Source: Streptomyces gelaticus
GTDB taxonomy: Bacteria > Actinomycetota > Actinomycetes > Streptomycetales > Streptomycetaceae
Assembly: GCF_014649535.1 (NCBI RefSeq)
Contig: NZ_BMTF01000003.1
Span: 186,001-250,000, forward strand
Reading direction: 5' to 3'
Length of the DNA stretch: 64,000 nt
The notes under the pieces were generated by a model. That model saw only the letters and a list, made by a program, of their open reading frames with translations, made no database searches and was not told the DNA's origin. A program made the position numbers and the translations under genes. This document shows, in pieces, positions 43,484-52,576 of the stretch; position 1 is the stretch's first letter; each line of letters opens with the position of its first letter.

Positions 43484-44128
43484 ATGAGCGATGCGGGTTC
43501 CCCGGCAATACCGGATGTCCGGCGCCCCGATGCGGCGGCAGTCTTCGTCGGCCTGCACCATGTCCCGGGCCCGGCCACCGCGCAGACCGTGCTGGAACGG
43601 ATAGGGGAGGCGTGGCGCAACAGCCCTTGGCCCGCCGGAGTCCTCTCCGCCAGCTGTTATCTGAGTACCGAGGGGGACACCGTCCTCACCTACGTGCAGT
43701 GTGCCGACCGGGACGCCCACCGGCGTTTCACGGAGGCGCTGTCCGGGCCGGCGAGCGGCGGCGCGGTGGAATACCGCCTGCGCGCGAGCGTGGTGGCGCA
43801 GGGCACCGCCGGGCCTCCGGCCTGCATGGTGGTCGCCACCTTCGACGTGGACGGGGCGGAGCGGCAGGACAAGGTGATCGGCAATTTGCTGACCGCGCTC
43901 GACGGCCCCGCAGCGGAGCAGCCCCCGGGCATGCTGTCCGCCAACTTCCACGTCAGTGTCGACACCACACGAGTACTCAACTATGCGGAGTGGACGTCGG
44001 ACGCGGCGCACCAGGCGTTCCTGGACAGCGCTGCGCACGTGATCACCCGGCGGGTCAGCGGCGCTGTCCCCGGAGTGCGGCCCATCGGGTTCAAGCGGTA
44101 CCACCTGTATTGCGGTACCGGCCGCTGA
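43484..44128 (+). CDS. Didomain antibiotic biosynthesis monooxygenase (ABM), first copy
   Basis: A 214-aa protein made of two ABM-like ferredoxin folds. Half one has WPAGVLSASCYLSTEGDTVL then TYVQCADRDAHRRF; half two has PGMLSANFHVSVDTTRVLNY then AEWTSDAAHQAF. Cofactor-free ABM oxygenases of two fused folds (AlpJ, JadG, GilOII) cleave the angucycline B/C ring. The ATG is preceded by GAGAGGAG. It ends the main transcription block, with a hairpin just downstream. It is a paralogue of the gene at 44330. Confidence 0.85.
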   Translation: MSDAGSPAIPDVRRPDAAAVFVGLHHVPGPATAQTVLERIGEAWRNSPWPAGVLSASCYLSTEGDTVLTYVQCADRDAHRRFTEALSGPASGGAVEYRLRASVVAQGTAGPPACMVVATFDVDGAERQDKVIGNLLTALDGPAAEQPPGMLSANFHVSVDTTRVLNYAEWTSDAAHQAFLDSAAHVITRRVSGAVPGVRPIGFKRYHLYCGTGR

Positions 44129-44146
44129 GCCGCAGCCGTCGGTTCC

Positions 44147-44165
44147 GGAGCGCCCTTGGCGCTCC
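44147..44165 (+). terminator. Terminator of the main polyketide operon
   Basis: GGAGCGCC (44147-44154), 3-nt loop CTT, GGCGCTCC (44158-44165), 19 bases after the first ABM gene. It would separate the main block from the second ABM gene. Confidence 0.6.
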
Positions 44166-44188
44166 TGTGCAGGTGATCTGACATTTAT

Positions 44189-44214
44189 TTGACACTCGTG
44201 CACGGAATTGCACG
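44189..44214 (+). promoter_or_regulatory. TTGACA box and inverted repeat upstream of the second ABM gene
   Basis: A consensus TTGACA (44189-44194) is followed immediately by the dyad CGTGCA-cggaat-TGCACG (44197-44214). A -35 overlapping a dyad suggests a regulated promoter. No clear -10 was identified. The dyad is unlike the TetR operators in this island. Confidence 0.4.
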
Positions 44215-44329
44215 GTGTCTGTTCTTCCCCGGAAAAATTTCATCGGGGCGCCATTGGAAAACGTGGCGCTTCCGCCCAGTATGGAATCCGCAGCATGCTG
44301 CGGGCCCCTTTTGTGATGAGGAGCTGGCC

Positions 44330-45013
44330 ATGTCCCAGAGTTCTGGTCCCCTTCCGGTGATTGATCGGCCGGATGTCGAGGCGGTGCTTGTGGAGGTGAT
44401 TGTCGCCGAGGGGCGTGAAACGCAGCAGTCCGTTCTCGACGGGATTGCCGAGCACTGGCGGTCGCTTCCCTGGCCCGGCGAGCTGCTCTCGGCCAGCTGC
44501 TACCGCAGTACGGACGAGAAGTCGGTGCTCACCTACGCCCAGTGGACCTCCCGCACGGCGTTGGATACGTCGCTGGGGGAGGAGCGCAGTATCTCCCGCC
44601 CGGCGTCGGGCGGGGGCGTGGCGGGCACATCGCCCCAGGGTGCCGTGCCGTTCCAGCTCTACCGCGTGGTGCGCGGCGGGGCGCTCACCGAACCGGAACC
44701 GGTGCCCCGGTGCTTCCCGGCCGCGGTCTTCCCGATGGCCGGGGCGGAGGCCGCCCGGCAGTGGATCGACGGGCTGCTGGCCGCGGAAGAGGAGACGGAG
44801 GGCGAGGAGCGCGCCTACCCGGGTGCCATCGCCGCCAATTTTCATGTGAGCCTTGACGGAAGCAGCGTGCTGGTGCTTTCCGAATGGGCCTCGGAGAAGG
44901 AGGCCGCCGACCATATCGATGAGGTCATCGAGCCGCTGCTCGAAGCGGCGGGCGGGGGTGACGCGGGGGCCCGCTACACCCATTGCCTGACGTTGTCCGG
45001 GCCGGCCGTCTGA
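44330..45013 (+). CDS. Didomain antibiotic biosynthesis monooxygenase (ABM), second copy
   Basis: A 227-aa paralogue of the preceding ABM protein. Half one has WPGELLSASCYRSTDEKSVL then TYAQWTSRTAL; half two has PGAIAANFHVSLDGSSVLVL then SEWASEKEAADHI. The conserved SASCY and ANFHVS signatures are shared by the pair. The start is ATG 44330 with GAGGAG 8-10 bases upstream. It sits behind its own putative promoter. A ring-opening or Baeyer-Villiger-like oxygenation is inferred from AlpJ-type relatives. Confidence 0.85.
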   Translation: MSQSSGPLPVIDRPDVEAVLVEVIVAEGRETQQSVLDGIAEHWRSLPWPGELLSASCYRSTDEKSVLTYAQWTSRTALDTSLGEERSISRPASGGGVAGTSPQGAVPFQLYRVVRGGALTEPEPVPRCFPAAVFPMAGAEAARQWIDGLLAAEEETEGEERAYPGAIAANFHVSLDGSSVLVLSEWASEKEAADHIDEVIEPLLEAAGGGDAGARYTHCLTLSGPAV

Positions 45014-45100
45014 GTTGGTGGGCGCGGTCGGCACACGGTGTCCCGCGCCCCTCGCCCGCATACCTCGCGGGCGATATCAGGAATTCACATCGGGGAGCTC

Positions 45101-47017
45101 ATGCATTTTGCCGTTCTTGGTCCGGTGGAGGTCCGAGGGGACCGTGGCCCCTGCGAGCCCGCGTTTCCCATGAGCCGTCAGGTGCTGTCCCTGTTGCTCG
45201 TCCACGCCAACCAGATGGTGCCGATGGACAGCCTGGTGGAGGAGCTGTGGGGGGAGAACCCGCCGAAGCTCGCCCGGAAGACCGTGCAGACGCACATCTA
45301 TCACCTGCGCAAGGCGCTCCGGAACGGTGGTGGAGGCGGGGCACGTGTGGAGACGGAGCCACGTGGATACCGGATCCGGCTGGAGCCCGCGCAGTTGGAC
45401 CTGTGGCGCTTCCAGGAGCTGTGTGCTCAGGGAAGGAACGCGCTGCGGGCGGGCCGGGCCGAAGAAGCGGCCGAGGCGTCTCGCGCGGCGCTCACCCTGT
45501 GGCGGGGGCCTGCGTTCTCGGGTACCGCGGTGGGGCCACTGCTCTCCGCCCAGCGAGCCCGGATGGAAGATCTGCGCATGAGCGCGCTGGAGCAGCGCAT
45601 AGAGGCCGAGCGGAAGCTGGGACGGCACCGTGAACTCCTCAGCGAGCTCAAGGGGCTGGTGCTCGATCATCCGCTGAACGAAGTGCTGACCGGGGAGTTG
45701 ATGCGGGCCGCGGTGCGCTCGGGGCACCGGCAGACGGCTCTCGATGCCTATCGGCGGCTGCGCGCCGCCATGGTCGAGCAGCTCGGCCTGGAGCCCTCGG
45801 CCGAGATCCGGGAGCTGCATCAGGGGGTGCTGGAGGACGCCCTGGTGCCCGAGCCGCGTTCCGCGCCGCAGACCGTGGAGGCGAGTCGGCTCTCCGTGGG
45901 CCTGGCGGGATCCGTGGCGCCCGCGGAACTCCCGCCGCTCACAGCCGACTTCACCGGACGACGGGGCGAGCTGGCCCGCGTCGTCGCGGCAGCCGGGCCG
46001 GGAGGCCCGGAGGCCGGCGACACCGCGGCGGTACGGGTCGTGGTGGTGATGGGCGGAGTGGGCGCCGGTAAAACGGCGACCGTCGTGCAGGCCGCTCACC
46101 GGATGCGCTCCCGCTATCCCGACGGGCAGCTGTTCGCGACGCTGCACCGTCCCGACGGCAGCGCCGTCTCGCCCCGGGAGGCGCTCACCTCACTGCTGCT
46201 GTCGTCCGGGCATCCCGGACAGTGGCTGCCGGAGGGGGTGGAGGACCTGGCCCGGCTCTACCGCAGCTGGACCTCGCAGCGGCGCATGCTGGTGGTGCTC
46301 GATGACGCGTACTGCCCACAGCAGGCACGACCACTGCTGCCCAGCAGCCCCGGCTGCGCCGTGCTGATCACCTCCCGCTGGCGCCTGGAAGGGCTGCCCG
46401 GCGCGGTCACCCGGGTTCCGCTGGCGGGGCTGCCGCGCGAGGAGGCGGTTGCCCTGCTCGGCAAGGTGGCCGGGGAGGAGCGGATCGCGCGGGAGCAGCA
46501 GGAGGCGGCGGAGCTGGCCCGGCTCTACGGCGGACTGCCCCTCGCGCTGCGGGCGCTGGGGGAGCGGCTTGCGGCACGGGCGGATCTGTCGGTCGGCAGC
46601 CTGCTGCGCCGGGCGCGGCGCGAGGAGGAGCGGCTGAGGCTCCTCCAGGGACCGCAGAGCGACTTCCTCGCCCGACTGGGGCAGGCCCATCTGCGGCTCC
46701 CGGAGCCGGAGCGCGAACTGCTCGCGCTGCTCTGCCGGTTGCCCGGTCCGGTGCGGGAAGCGGAGCTGTCGTCTGCCATGGAGCGTTCGGGGCTTTGCGC
46801 CGGGGACCTGGGTCACCTGGTGGAGTCCCTGAGCTCCTCGCACTTTCTGGAACTGCGCGAGTGCGGTGAGGACCCGGCCCACGCCGTCCCCGACCTCGTC
46901 CGCCTGGCCCTGTGCCGGTCGTTGCGGGTGAGAGAAACGGAGGCGACCCCGCCGGCGCCTGGTCCGGGGCCCACAGACCTCCGGATGCCGCCCGTCCTGG
47001 CAGGCGTGAGCAGATGA
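45101..47017 (+). CDS. SARP-family activator with NB-ARC ATPase domain (AfsR-like)
   Basis: A 638-aa regulator. OmpR-type winged helix (1-95: HFAVLGPVEVRGDRGPC, VEELWGENPPKLARKTVQTH), bacterial transcriptional activation domain (about 97-243: LDLWRFQELCAQGRNALRAG), and an NB-ARC ATPase (about 280-520) with Walker A VMGGVGAGKTATVV (about 312-325) and MLVVLDDAY. The TPR region seen in AfsR is absent. The start is ATG 45101 (MHFAVLGP), with GGGGAG upstream. It is the likely pathway-specific activator of the operon. Confidence 0.93.
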   Translation: MHFAVLGPVEVRGDRGPCEPAFPMSRQVLSLLLVHANQMVPMDSLVEELWGENPPKLARKTVQTHIYHLRKALRNGGGGGARVETEPRGYRIRLEPAQLDLWRFQELCAQGRNALRAGRAEEAAEASRAALTLWRGPAFSGTAVGPLLSAQRARMEDLRMSALEQRIEAERKLGRHRELLSELKGLVLDHPLNEVLTGELMRAAVRSGHRQTALDAYRRLRAAMVEQLGLEPSAEIRELHQGVLEDALVPEPRSAPQTVEASRLSVGLAGSVAPAELPPLTADFTGRRGELARVVAAAGPGGPEAGDTAAVRVVVVMGGVGAGKTATVVQAAHRMRSRYPDGQLFATLHRPDGSAVSPREALTSLLLSSGHPGQWLPEGVEDLARLYRSWTSQRRMLVVLDDAYCPQQARPLLPSSPGCAVLITSRWRLEGLPGAVTRVPLAGLPREEAVALLGKVAGEERIAREQQEAAELARLYGGLPLALRALGERLAARADLSVGSLLRRARREEERLRLLQGPQSDFLARLGQAHLRLPEPERELLALLCRLPGPVREAELSSAMERSGLCAGDLGHLVESLSSSHFLELRECGEDPAHAVPDLVRLALCRSLRVRETEATPPAPGPGPTDLRMPPVLAGVSR

Positions 47018-47078
47018 GCCGTCGACCCGTCCGGAGAGGATCCCGCTTCCTTCGGCGATACCGGTCAAACATTCAATA

Positions 47079-47094
47079 TGAACCGCACGGTTCA
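47079..47094. promoter_or_regulatory. TetR-type operator O1
   Basis: TGAACCGCACGGTTCA, a perfect 7+2+7 dyad 95 bases upstream of the reductase at 47189. It is the same half-site (TGAACC) as the operators at 51762 and 51825 beside the tetR gene, so all three probably bind the same repressor. Confidence 0.75.
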
Positions 47095-47188
47095 AAGAAA
47101 TGTTTACACCGGTTGTGAAAAGGGTGCGGGGGTCTCTAGGTTGAGGTACGGCCTCACAGCGCCGCGTCGAGCTACGAGAACGAGGAGA

Positions 47189-48019
47189 ATGCCGGTGAAG
47201 CACATCGTCATCCAGGGCGGGACCGACGGGATGGGACGGGCCACCGGGCTCGCTTGTCTGGAACGGGGGGACGCCGTCACCGTCGTCGGGCGTGACGAGG
47301 GGAAGGGCAAGTCCTTCCTGTCCGCCGCCGCGGAGCTGGGCGTGCAGGAGCGCGCCTCCTTCATCCGCGCCGACCTCAGCCTGATCAGCGAGAACGAGCG
47401 GGTCATCACGGAGGTCAAGAACGCGTACCCGGCCGTGGACGCCCTCGTGCTCTGCGCGCGCCACTACCTCTCGCGCCGGAGGGAGACCGCCGAGGGGCAC
47501 GAAGCCACCTTCGCGCTCTTCTACCTGAGCCGATACCTGCTGTGCCACGGACTGCGCGACCTCCTGGAGAAGGCCGAGCAGCCGGTCATCCTGAACGTGG
47601 CCGGGCCGGGCTCCCCGGTGGGGGAAATCCACTGGGACGACCTGGAGTTCACCCGCGGCTATGACGGGCTCGTCGCCCAGATGCAGGCCGGTAAGGCGAA
47701 CGACCTGCTCGGCGCGGCCTTCGCGGACAAGCACGCGGCCGACCGCACCCGCTACGTCCTGATCAACCCCGGCTCCGTCTCGACCAGCTTCTCCGGTGAA
47801 TACGACGCGGCGACGCAGCGGCACATCGACATGATGAAGCGGGTGGCGAAGCCCGTCGCCGCCGGAATCGTGCCGATCGTCGAGGCGCTCTACGCGCCTC
47901 CCGCCGAACCGTTGAGCGCCCTCGTCGAGGGACGCCCGATGAGCGTGCGGGACAAGTCCTTCGACCTTCACGACGCGCGCAGGCTCGATGAGTGCACCCG
48001 GGAACTGCTCTCCCGCTGA
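47189..48019 (+). CDS. SDR-family oxidoreductase (WWOX/retinol dehydrogenase-like)
   Basis: A 276-aa Rossmann protein. Seen: IVIQGGTDGMGRATGLACLE (GGTDGMG variant of TGxxxGIG), DALVLCARHYLSRRRETAEG, and VILNVAGPGSPVGEIHWDDL. The usual Tyr-x-x-x-Lys of SDRs is not evident: the region reads GLVAQMQAGKANDLLGAAF, with Gln or Met near the Tyr position. It may be catalytically altered or substrate-specialised. The ATG has GAGGAGA upstream. It is controlled by the TetR operator at 47079 (inference). Confidence 0.8.
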   Translation: MPVKHIVIQGGTDGMGRATGLACLERGDAVTVVGRDEGKGKSFLSAAAELGVQERASFIRADLSLISENERVITEVKNAYPAVDALVLCARHYLSRRRETAEGHEATFALFYLSRYLLCHGLRDLLEKAEQPVILNVAGPGSPVGEIHWDDLEFTRGYDGLVAQMQAGKANDLLGAAFADKHAADRTRYVLINPGSVSTSFSGEYDAATQRHIDMMKRVAKPVAAGIVPIVEALYAPPAEPLSALVEGRPMSVRDKSFDLHDARRLDECTRELLSR

Positions 48020-48137
48020 ACAGACCGCCGAGGCGGCACCGATGCCCGGTCCTGCCCATGGGGGCCGGGCACCGCACCGGGCGTTCGGGGACCGGTGCCC
48101 CGTAAGCACTCCCGGAACCAGACGATACGGAGTTCCC

Positions 48138-49040
48138 GTGGTCCAGCCGCCGTTGTCCCCGGACGCCCCCGTGGCCGCCACGGATGACCTGGTACAGGCC
48201 GTCGAGCTGGATGCGGGGGGTCTCACCCTCTCCGGACTGCTGGCCGTGCCACGCGACGTTCCGCCTCGTGCCGTGCTCGTGGCGCTGCACGGGGCAGGGA
48301 TGCGCGCCGGGTACTTCCACGGCCGGGCAGACGTCTCCACCTCCCTCCTCTCGCTCGCCGCCGCCTGTGACTGTGCGGCGCTCGCGCTGGACCGTCCCGG
48401 TTACGGCAGCTCGGCCCCACAGGTGCCGGAAGGACTCGGCCTGACCGCGCAGGCGGAGCACATCCGGCAGGCATTGGCCGCCCACGGTCGGCAGTACTCG
48501 ACAGGCGGGGGCTATTTCCTGGTCGGCCACTCGCTGGGCGGCAAGGTCGCACTCGCCACCGCGGCCGGCTGGGAGGGCGGGGACCTGCTGGGAGTGGACG
48601 TGTCCGGCATCAGCGACCGCTGGGCCGTCCCTCCGGAGAGCCGCACCGGCGAGGGCATACGCCGCGCGCGCGGTCTGCACTGGGGCCCGCTCTCCCTGTA
48701 CCCGCCCCGCACCTTCCGGTCGGCCGAGCGGCTCGTCGCCCCGATCCCCGCCCATGAAGCGGCAGAGATACCCGACTGGCCGCGCATTTACCCCGAAGTC
48801 GCGCGCCGGGTACGGGTTCCGGCACGCTTCACCTTCGCCGAGCACGAACGCTGGTGGCGGTGCGACGAGCAGACGGTACGGGCGATGGCGGGCCGGATGG
48901 CCGCGCCCCTGGTGCGTACCGAACATGTGGCGGCTGCCGGACACAACATCAGCCTCGGCCGCGCCGCCCGCGGATACCATCTGCGCGTTCTCGCCTTCCT
49001 GGAGGAGTGCCTGGCTCGCGCCGAAGGCGCAGCGACGTGA
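48138..49040 (+). CDS. Alpha/beta hydrolase
   Basis: A 300-aa hydrolase. Seen: LVALHGAGMRAGYFHGRAD (oxyanion hole HG), nucleophile Ser in YFLVGHSLGGKVALATAAG, an acid in the ARFTFAEHERWW region, and His in VAAAGHNISLGRAARGYHL. GTG 48138 has GGAG five bases upstream. The same strand and 118-base distance suggest co-transcription with the preceding reductase. A role in lactone or thioester cleavage during late tailoring is possible but unproven. Confidence 0.88.
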   Translation: MVQPPLSPDAPVAATDDLVQAVELDAGGLTLSGLLAVPRDVPPRAVLVALHGAGMRAGYFHGRADVSTSLLSLAAACDCAALALDRPGYGSSAPQVPEGLGLTAQAEHIRQALAAHGRQYSTGGGYFLVGHSLGGKVALATAAGWEGGDLLGVDVSGISDRWAVPPESRTGEGIRRARGLHWGPLSLYPPRTFRSAERLVAPIPAHEAAEIPDWPRIYPEVARRVRVPARFTFAEHERWWRCDEQTVRAMAGRMAAPLVRTEHVAAAGHNISLGRAARGYHLRVLAFLEECLARAEGAAT

Positions 49041-49071
49041 GCGCCCGTAGCCGTGGGAACGGGCCGACGGG

Positions 49072-49135
49072 GCGCCGAGGAGGCCGGGGAGGTCGAGGGT
49101 CCCCGCGCGGCGCCGGTGGCCGGCCTCCTCGGCGC
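49072..49135. terminator. Bidirectional terminator between hydrolase and response regulator
   Basis: GCGCCGAGGAGGCCGG (49072-49087) is perfectly complementary to 49120-49135, with a 32-nt loop that can itself pair. Convergent genes flank it. Confidence 0.8.
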
Positions 49136-49152
49136 AGTGAGCGGTGGCGGCT

Positions 49153-49890
49153 CTATGCCTGCACGAGGCGGAAGCCCACACCCCTGACCGCGGTGATCCA
49201 CTCTGTTGAACCGAGCTTTCTCCGCAAACTGTTGACGTGGGTGTCGATGGTGCGACTGCGGCTGATGTCGGTGTCGTGCCAGATCCGCTGAAGGATGTGG
49301 TACCTGGGGACGACCTCCCCGGGCGAGGAGGCCAGGAGGTGGAGCAGGTCGAACTCCTTGCGGGTGAGGGCAACGGTCCGGCCGTGCAGCCGGACGACGC
49401 GCGTGGCCTGATCGATGGTCAATGGGCCCAGCCGGGCGCTGGGCCGGGGTGCCGGAGCAGGACGGGCCCGCCGCATCACCGCCTCCACCCTGGCCAGGAG
49501 TTCCCGGAAGCCGTACGGCTTCACCAGATAGTCGTCCGCTCCGGCCTGGAGCCCCAGGACACAGTCGAGCTCACTGCCGTGCTCGGTGATCGCGAGAAGG
49601 GGTGTGTTGCACGTGGTGGCAATGGTCCGGCACACCTCCAGACCGTCCAGGTCCGGCAGGTCGAGATTGAGGAGCACCACCTCGGCACCGGCGTGCTCCC
49701 GCAGGGCGGCACCCCCCGTGGTGACGGCGCGTGCCTGATGCCGGTGCCTTTGCAAACGCTGGGCCAGATCGTGCCCCGCGCTCTCGTCGCTGTCCACCAC
49801 GAGGAAGTTCCACGAGGCGCTCGACAGGGGGACGCAAGGGCTCGGAATGTCTGAGTAGGAGTGTTGTGCTGTCAGCCGGGATACCTGCAC
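49153..49890 (-). CDS. Atypical OmpR-family response regulator (JadR1/LanI-like)
   Basis: A 245-aa regulator. The receiver domain (about 30-140) has FLVVDSDESAG (acidic pair kept) but the phospho-acceptor position is Asn75 in VVLLNLDLPDLDGLE, where canonical proteins have Asp. The winged helix (about 150-245) shows LTRKEFDLLHLLASSPGEVV and TIDTHVNSLRRKLGS. No cognate histidine kinase is in the island. JadR1-type angucycline activators are known to act without phosphorylation by sensing the end product. The start is GTG 49890 behind AGGAGAG. Confidence 0.9.
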   Translation of the reverse strand: MQVSRLTAQHSYSDIPSPCVPLSSASWNFLVVDSDESAGHDLAQRLQRHRHQARAVTTGGAALREHAGAEVVLLNLDLPDLDGLEVCRTIATTCNTPLLAITEHGSELDCVLGLQAGADDYLVKPYGFRELLARVEAVMRRARPAPAPRPSARLGPLTIDQATRVVRLHGRTVALTRKEFDLLHLLASSPGEVVPRYHILQRIWHDTDISRSRTIDTHVNSLRRKLGSTEWITAVRGVGFRLVQA

Positions 49891-50264
49891 TTGCTCTCCT
49901 GTGGCCGGGTACGCGGACACGGGCAAAGTGGGCGCCGATGCGCTGTCGCGATGGCTCTGCGCGGTATGTGCACACGAGGGACCGGGCACATACGTTCCTC
50001 CGTCCGAGCTCTTGTGGCGCTGCCCAGGGAAGCGTTACATGCGCAGGCCACACAGTCGCCGTCGATATCACTAAGGTTGACCTTCTCGGTGATGTGCCGC
50101 ACCACCCGGGTACGCGCCGGACGATTGCTGCGTCCTCGCCTCCCCGGGTGCCTGGCGGGCCCCGCCAGGGACGACGGAGGCCGGGGACGCATGGAGCGTC
50201 TCCGGCCTCTCACCGCTGAGCCACCCTCAGCAATCGATGCTGAAGAAGACCGCGTGCCCCACTC
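49891..50264. other. Intergenic region: promoter of the response regulator and 3' region of the exporter
   Basis: 374 bases without a supported gene. The part from 49891 to about 50100 lies upstream of the leftward response regulator gene and is locally AT-richer (GCCGTCGATATCACTAAGG). The rest holds the exporter terminator at 50177-50209. Confidence 0.5.
50177..50209 (-). terminator. Terminator of the DHA2 exporter gene
   Basis: GAGGCCGGGGACGC (50177-50190), loop ATGGA, GCGTCTCCGGCCTC (50196-50209). It is complementary except for one G-T pair and lies 56 bases beyond the exporter stop. Confidence 0.75.
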
Positions 50265-51725
50265 TCACTCCACGAGCGCCTGGCGCGGTTCGCTGCCGGA
50301 GGCCTCTGCCGGGGCCGGGGCCGCCTCCGGGCGCCCGGGGAGCAGCGGGCTGGCGACCAGGATCACCACGGCAACGGCGAAGACGAACCAGTAAGCGTGC
50401 TGGAAGCCGCTGATGCCGCTCCCCGCGACCCCGCCCGTGCCGGCGGCGGCGAGAATCAGGGCGACACAGGCGACACCGAGCGCCCCGCCGAGCTGGTTGA
50501 GGTTGTAGAGCACGGAGCTGCCCTGCGGCACCTTCTCCGGCGGCAGCGTTCGGTACAGCGACCCCATGGTCGGTGCGCCCACGGCTCCCAGACCCAGGCC
50601 GATGGCCAACGCGGCCAGCGCGGACCAGACTTCGCTGCTCCCGTCGCCGAGGCGGGTGAGGACGACCGCGCCGGCCGCGGCCAGCACCGCCCCGCCCTGG
50701 ACCAGCTTGCGTGCGCCGAGCTTGTCGCTCAGCCGTCCGGCGAGGGGCATCGCGAGCGCCGAGCCCATGCCGAGCGGCGCCACCAGCAGTCCCGCAGCGC
50801 GAGCCCCGTGATCGTGGATCACCTGGTAGTAGAGGGGCAGGGCGAAGAGGCCGGCGTACGTGCCCAGACCCACGAGACCCTGCACGGTGACACTGGCGGC
50901 GAAGCTACGGCTGGTGAAGAGACGGACGTCGATCAGCGGCTCGGTGCGCCGGGCGCGCAGCGCGTGGAGGACGTACACGAAGAGCAGGAGGAGGCCGGCG
51001 GCCAGTGGGACGAGCACCGTGGGCGTGCCGAACGTGGCCTTCTCGCCCGCCTGCGTGAGCGCGTACACGGTGGCCGCGAAGCCTGGAGCGAGCAGCGCGG
51101 CGCCGAGGACATCGAGCGGTGCCCGGGACTTGTGCTCACCGGCAGGCTCGGAGGGGATGACCCGCAGGGCGAGCAGGGCGGCGATGATGCCGATGGGCAG
51201 GTTGATGTAGAACATCGCGCGCCATCCCAGGCCCTGGAGCACGATGCCGCCCAGAACGGGACCGAGGACGGGCCCGAGCGAGAGCACGACACCCATCATT
51301 CCCATGACGCGTCCGGCCCGGCTGGGCCCGGCCGCCCGGGCGAGGATGACCAGCACCAGCGGGTCGACCACGCCGGCGCCGATGCCCTGGAGGACCCGGA
51401 AACCGATCAGGCTCGCCATGTCCCAGGCGAGCGCGGAGGCGAGCGACCCCGCAAGAAAGACGACGAGCCCGAAGAGCCAGAGCCGCTTGACGCCGAACCG
51501 GCCGACGGCCCAACCGGTGATGGGGATGGTCACGGTGAGCGCGAGAAGATAGCCGGTCGAGGCCCAGCTGATGGCGCTCAGGGAGCTGTGGAACTCCTCG
51601 GCGAGTGTGTCCGCCGCGACGGTGACCATGGTGCTGTCGAGGATCCCCATGATCCCGCCCAGCAGAGTCACGCCGATCAGCCGCAGCAGGGCGGGATCCA
51701 GGCGGTCATCCCTGACTTGAGACAT
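50265..51725 (-). CDS. DHA2-family MFS drug exporter (EmrB/QacA type, 14 TM)
   Basis: A 486-aa proton-dependent multidrug exporter. Seen: [20 protein letters not shown] (motif D1), [20 protein letters not shown], motif [21 protein letters not shown], and about 14 hydrophobic segments. The start is ATG 51725. The GTG at 51749 is too close to operator O2. Two TetR dyads lie between it and the divergent tetR gene, the classic arrangement for ligand-induced self-resistance. It is the second exporter of the island. Confidence 0.93.
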   Translation of the reverse strand: MSQVRDDRLDPALLRLIGVTLLGGIMGILDSTMVTVAADTLAEEFHSSLSAISWASTGYLLALTVTIPITGWAVGRFGVKRLWLFGLVVFLAGSLASALAWDMASLIGFRVLQGIGAGVVDPLVLVILARAAGPSRAGRVMGMMGVVLSLGPVLGPVLGGIVLQGLGWRAMFYINLPIGIIAALLALRVIPSEPAGEHKSRAPLDVLGAALLAPGFAATVYALTQAGEKATFGTPTVLVPLAAGLLLLFVYVLHALRARRTEPLIDVRLFTSRSFAASVTVQGLVGLGTYAGLFALPLYYQVIHDHGARAAGLLVAPLGMGSALAMPLAGRLSDKLGARKLVQGGAVLAAAGAVVLTRLGDGSSEVWSALAALAIGLGLGAVGAPTMGSLYRTLPPEKVPQGSSVLYNLNQLGGALGVACVALILAAAGTGGVAGSGISGFQHAYWFVFAVAVVILVASPLLPGRPEAAPAPAEASGSEPRQALVE

Positions 51726-51760
51726 GTCTCCCCACTCCGTTGCACGCAAGGTGAAATAAT

Positions 51761-51778
51761 TTGAACCGCATGGTTCAA
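51761..51778. promoter_or_regulatory. TetR-type operator O2
   Basis: TTGAACCGCATGGTTCAA, 7-bp arms with a 4-bp centre, 36 bases upstream of the exporter start. It contains TTGAAC, which could also act as a -35 in either direction. It shares the half-site with O1 and O3. Confidence 0.8.
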
Positions 51779-51824
51779 CCTAGCCATGAACGGCGGTGCT
51801 CTGCAACCACCTGAGTCATCTCTT

Positions 51825-51840
51825 TGAACCCGGCGGTTCA
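51825..51840. promoter_or_regulatory. TetR-type operator O3
   Basis: TGAACCCGGCGGTTCA, 6-bp arms with a 4-bp centre, 63 bases (about six helical turns) from O2. It overlaps the -35 region of the predicted tetR promoter. Confidence 0.8.
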
Positions 51841-51871
51841 GTAAGCGGTCCTTGGCGGTACTATGACGGGG
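51835..51871 (+). promoter_or_regulatory. tetR promoter with leaderless start
   Basis: -35-like GGTTCA (51835-51840, inside O3), 18-base spacer, -10 TACTAT (51859-51864). The expected transcription start is at about 51871, which is the GTG start codon itself, giving a leaderless mRNA. No SD precedes that GTG. Confidence 0.55.
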
Positions 51872-52524
51872 TGAACGGAGCCAGAACCCCAGAAGCGAGC
51901 AGGCGCACCGTGTCACGCGGGCGCATCGACAAGCGGCAGGCGATCCTCGAAGCCGCGTTTCGGACCTTCGCTCGGGACGGGTACGGGCAGTCGTGCGTAC
52001 GGGAGATCGCGGCCGAGGCCGGCGTGGCCAAGCCCACCGTGTACAACCACCTCGGCGACAAGGAAACCCTCTTCCGTGAGGCGATGCAGGCGGCCGTCGG
52101 GCGCACGACGGCCGACGCGCTGGCCGCGCTCGAATGGTTGCGCGAGCCGGACGGCGAGGTGCGCGATGCGCTGGAGAACGCCGGGTACTGGCTGCTGCGC
52201 AGCCACTGCTGCGCGGACTTCCAGGCGCTGCGCTGGCTGCTCCATGCCGAAGCCGCTCGTTTCCCCGACCTGCTGGACGACTTCCAGCGGAACGGCGCGG
52301 AGCGCCTGCACGAGGCCCTTGCGGACCGTCTGGCTCGGCTCGCGCTCGGCGGTCGACTGAACATCGGTGACCCCGACCGGGCCGGCGAGCAGTTCCTGGC
52401 CCTGCTGACCGGCCCGATGGAGCGGCGATCCCGGCTGGCCACGCGCGAGGTCCCCGACACCGAGCTGCGCTCCCTCGCCCGCGCCGCGACCGACACCTTC
52501 CTGTGCGCCTACGCCGCCTCTTAG
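51871..52524 (+). CDS. TetR family repressor of the DHA2 exporter
   Basis: A 217-aa repressor. [43 protein letters not shown] and ETLFREAM. The C-terminal AefR-like domain (TetR_C) shows [20 protein letters not shown]. It is divergent from the exporter. Two identical-class operators in the shared 145-bp gap suggest repression of both genes, relieved by the polyketide (as LanK does in landomycin; inference). GTG 51871 is preferred from the promoter; GTG 51910 is the alternative. Confidence 0.92.
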   Translation: MNGARTPEASRRTVSRGRIDKRQAILEAAFRTFARDGYGQSCVREIAAEAGVAKPTVYNHLGDKETLFREAMQAAVGRTTADALAALEWLREPDGEVRDALENAGYWLLRSHCCADFQALRWLLHAEAARFPDLLDDFQRNGAERLHEALADRLARLALGGRLNIGDPDRAGEQFLALLTGPMERRSRLATREVPDTELRSLARAATDTFLCAYAAS

Positions 52525-52576
52525 CCCGACGGGCAACTCGCCGGTGACCGAGCAATCCTTGGGAGACATCGGAACC

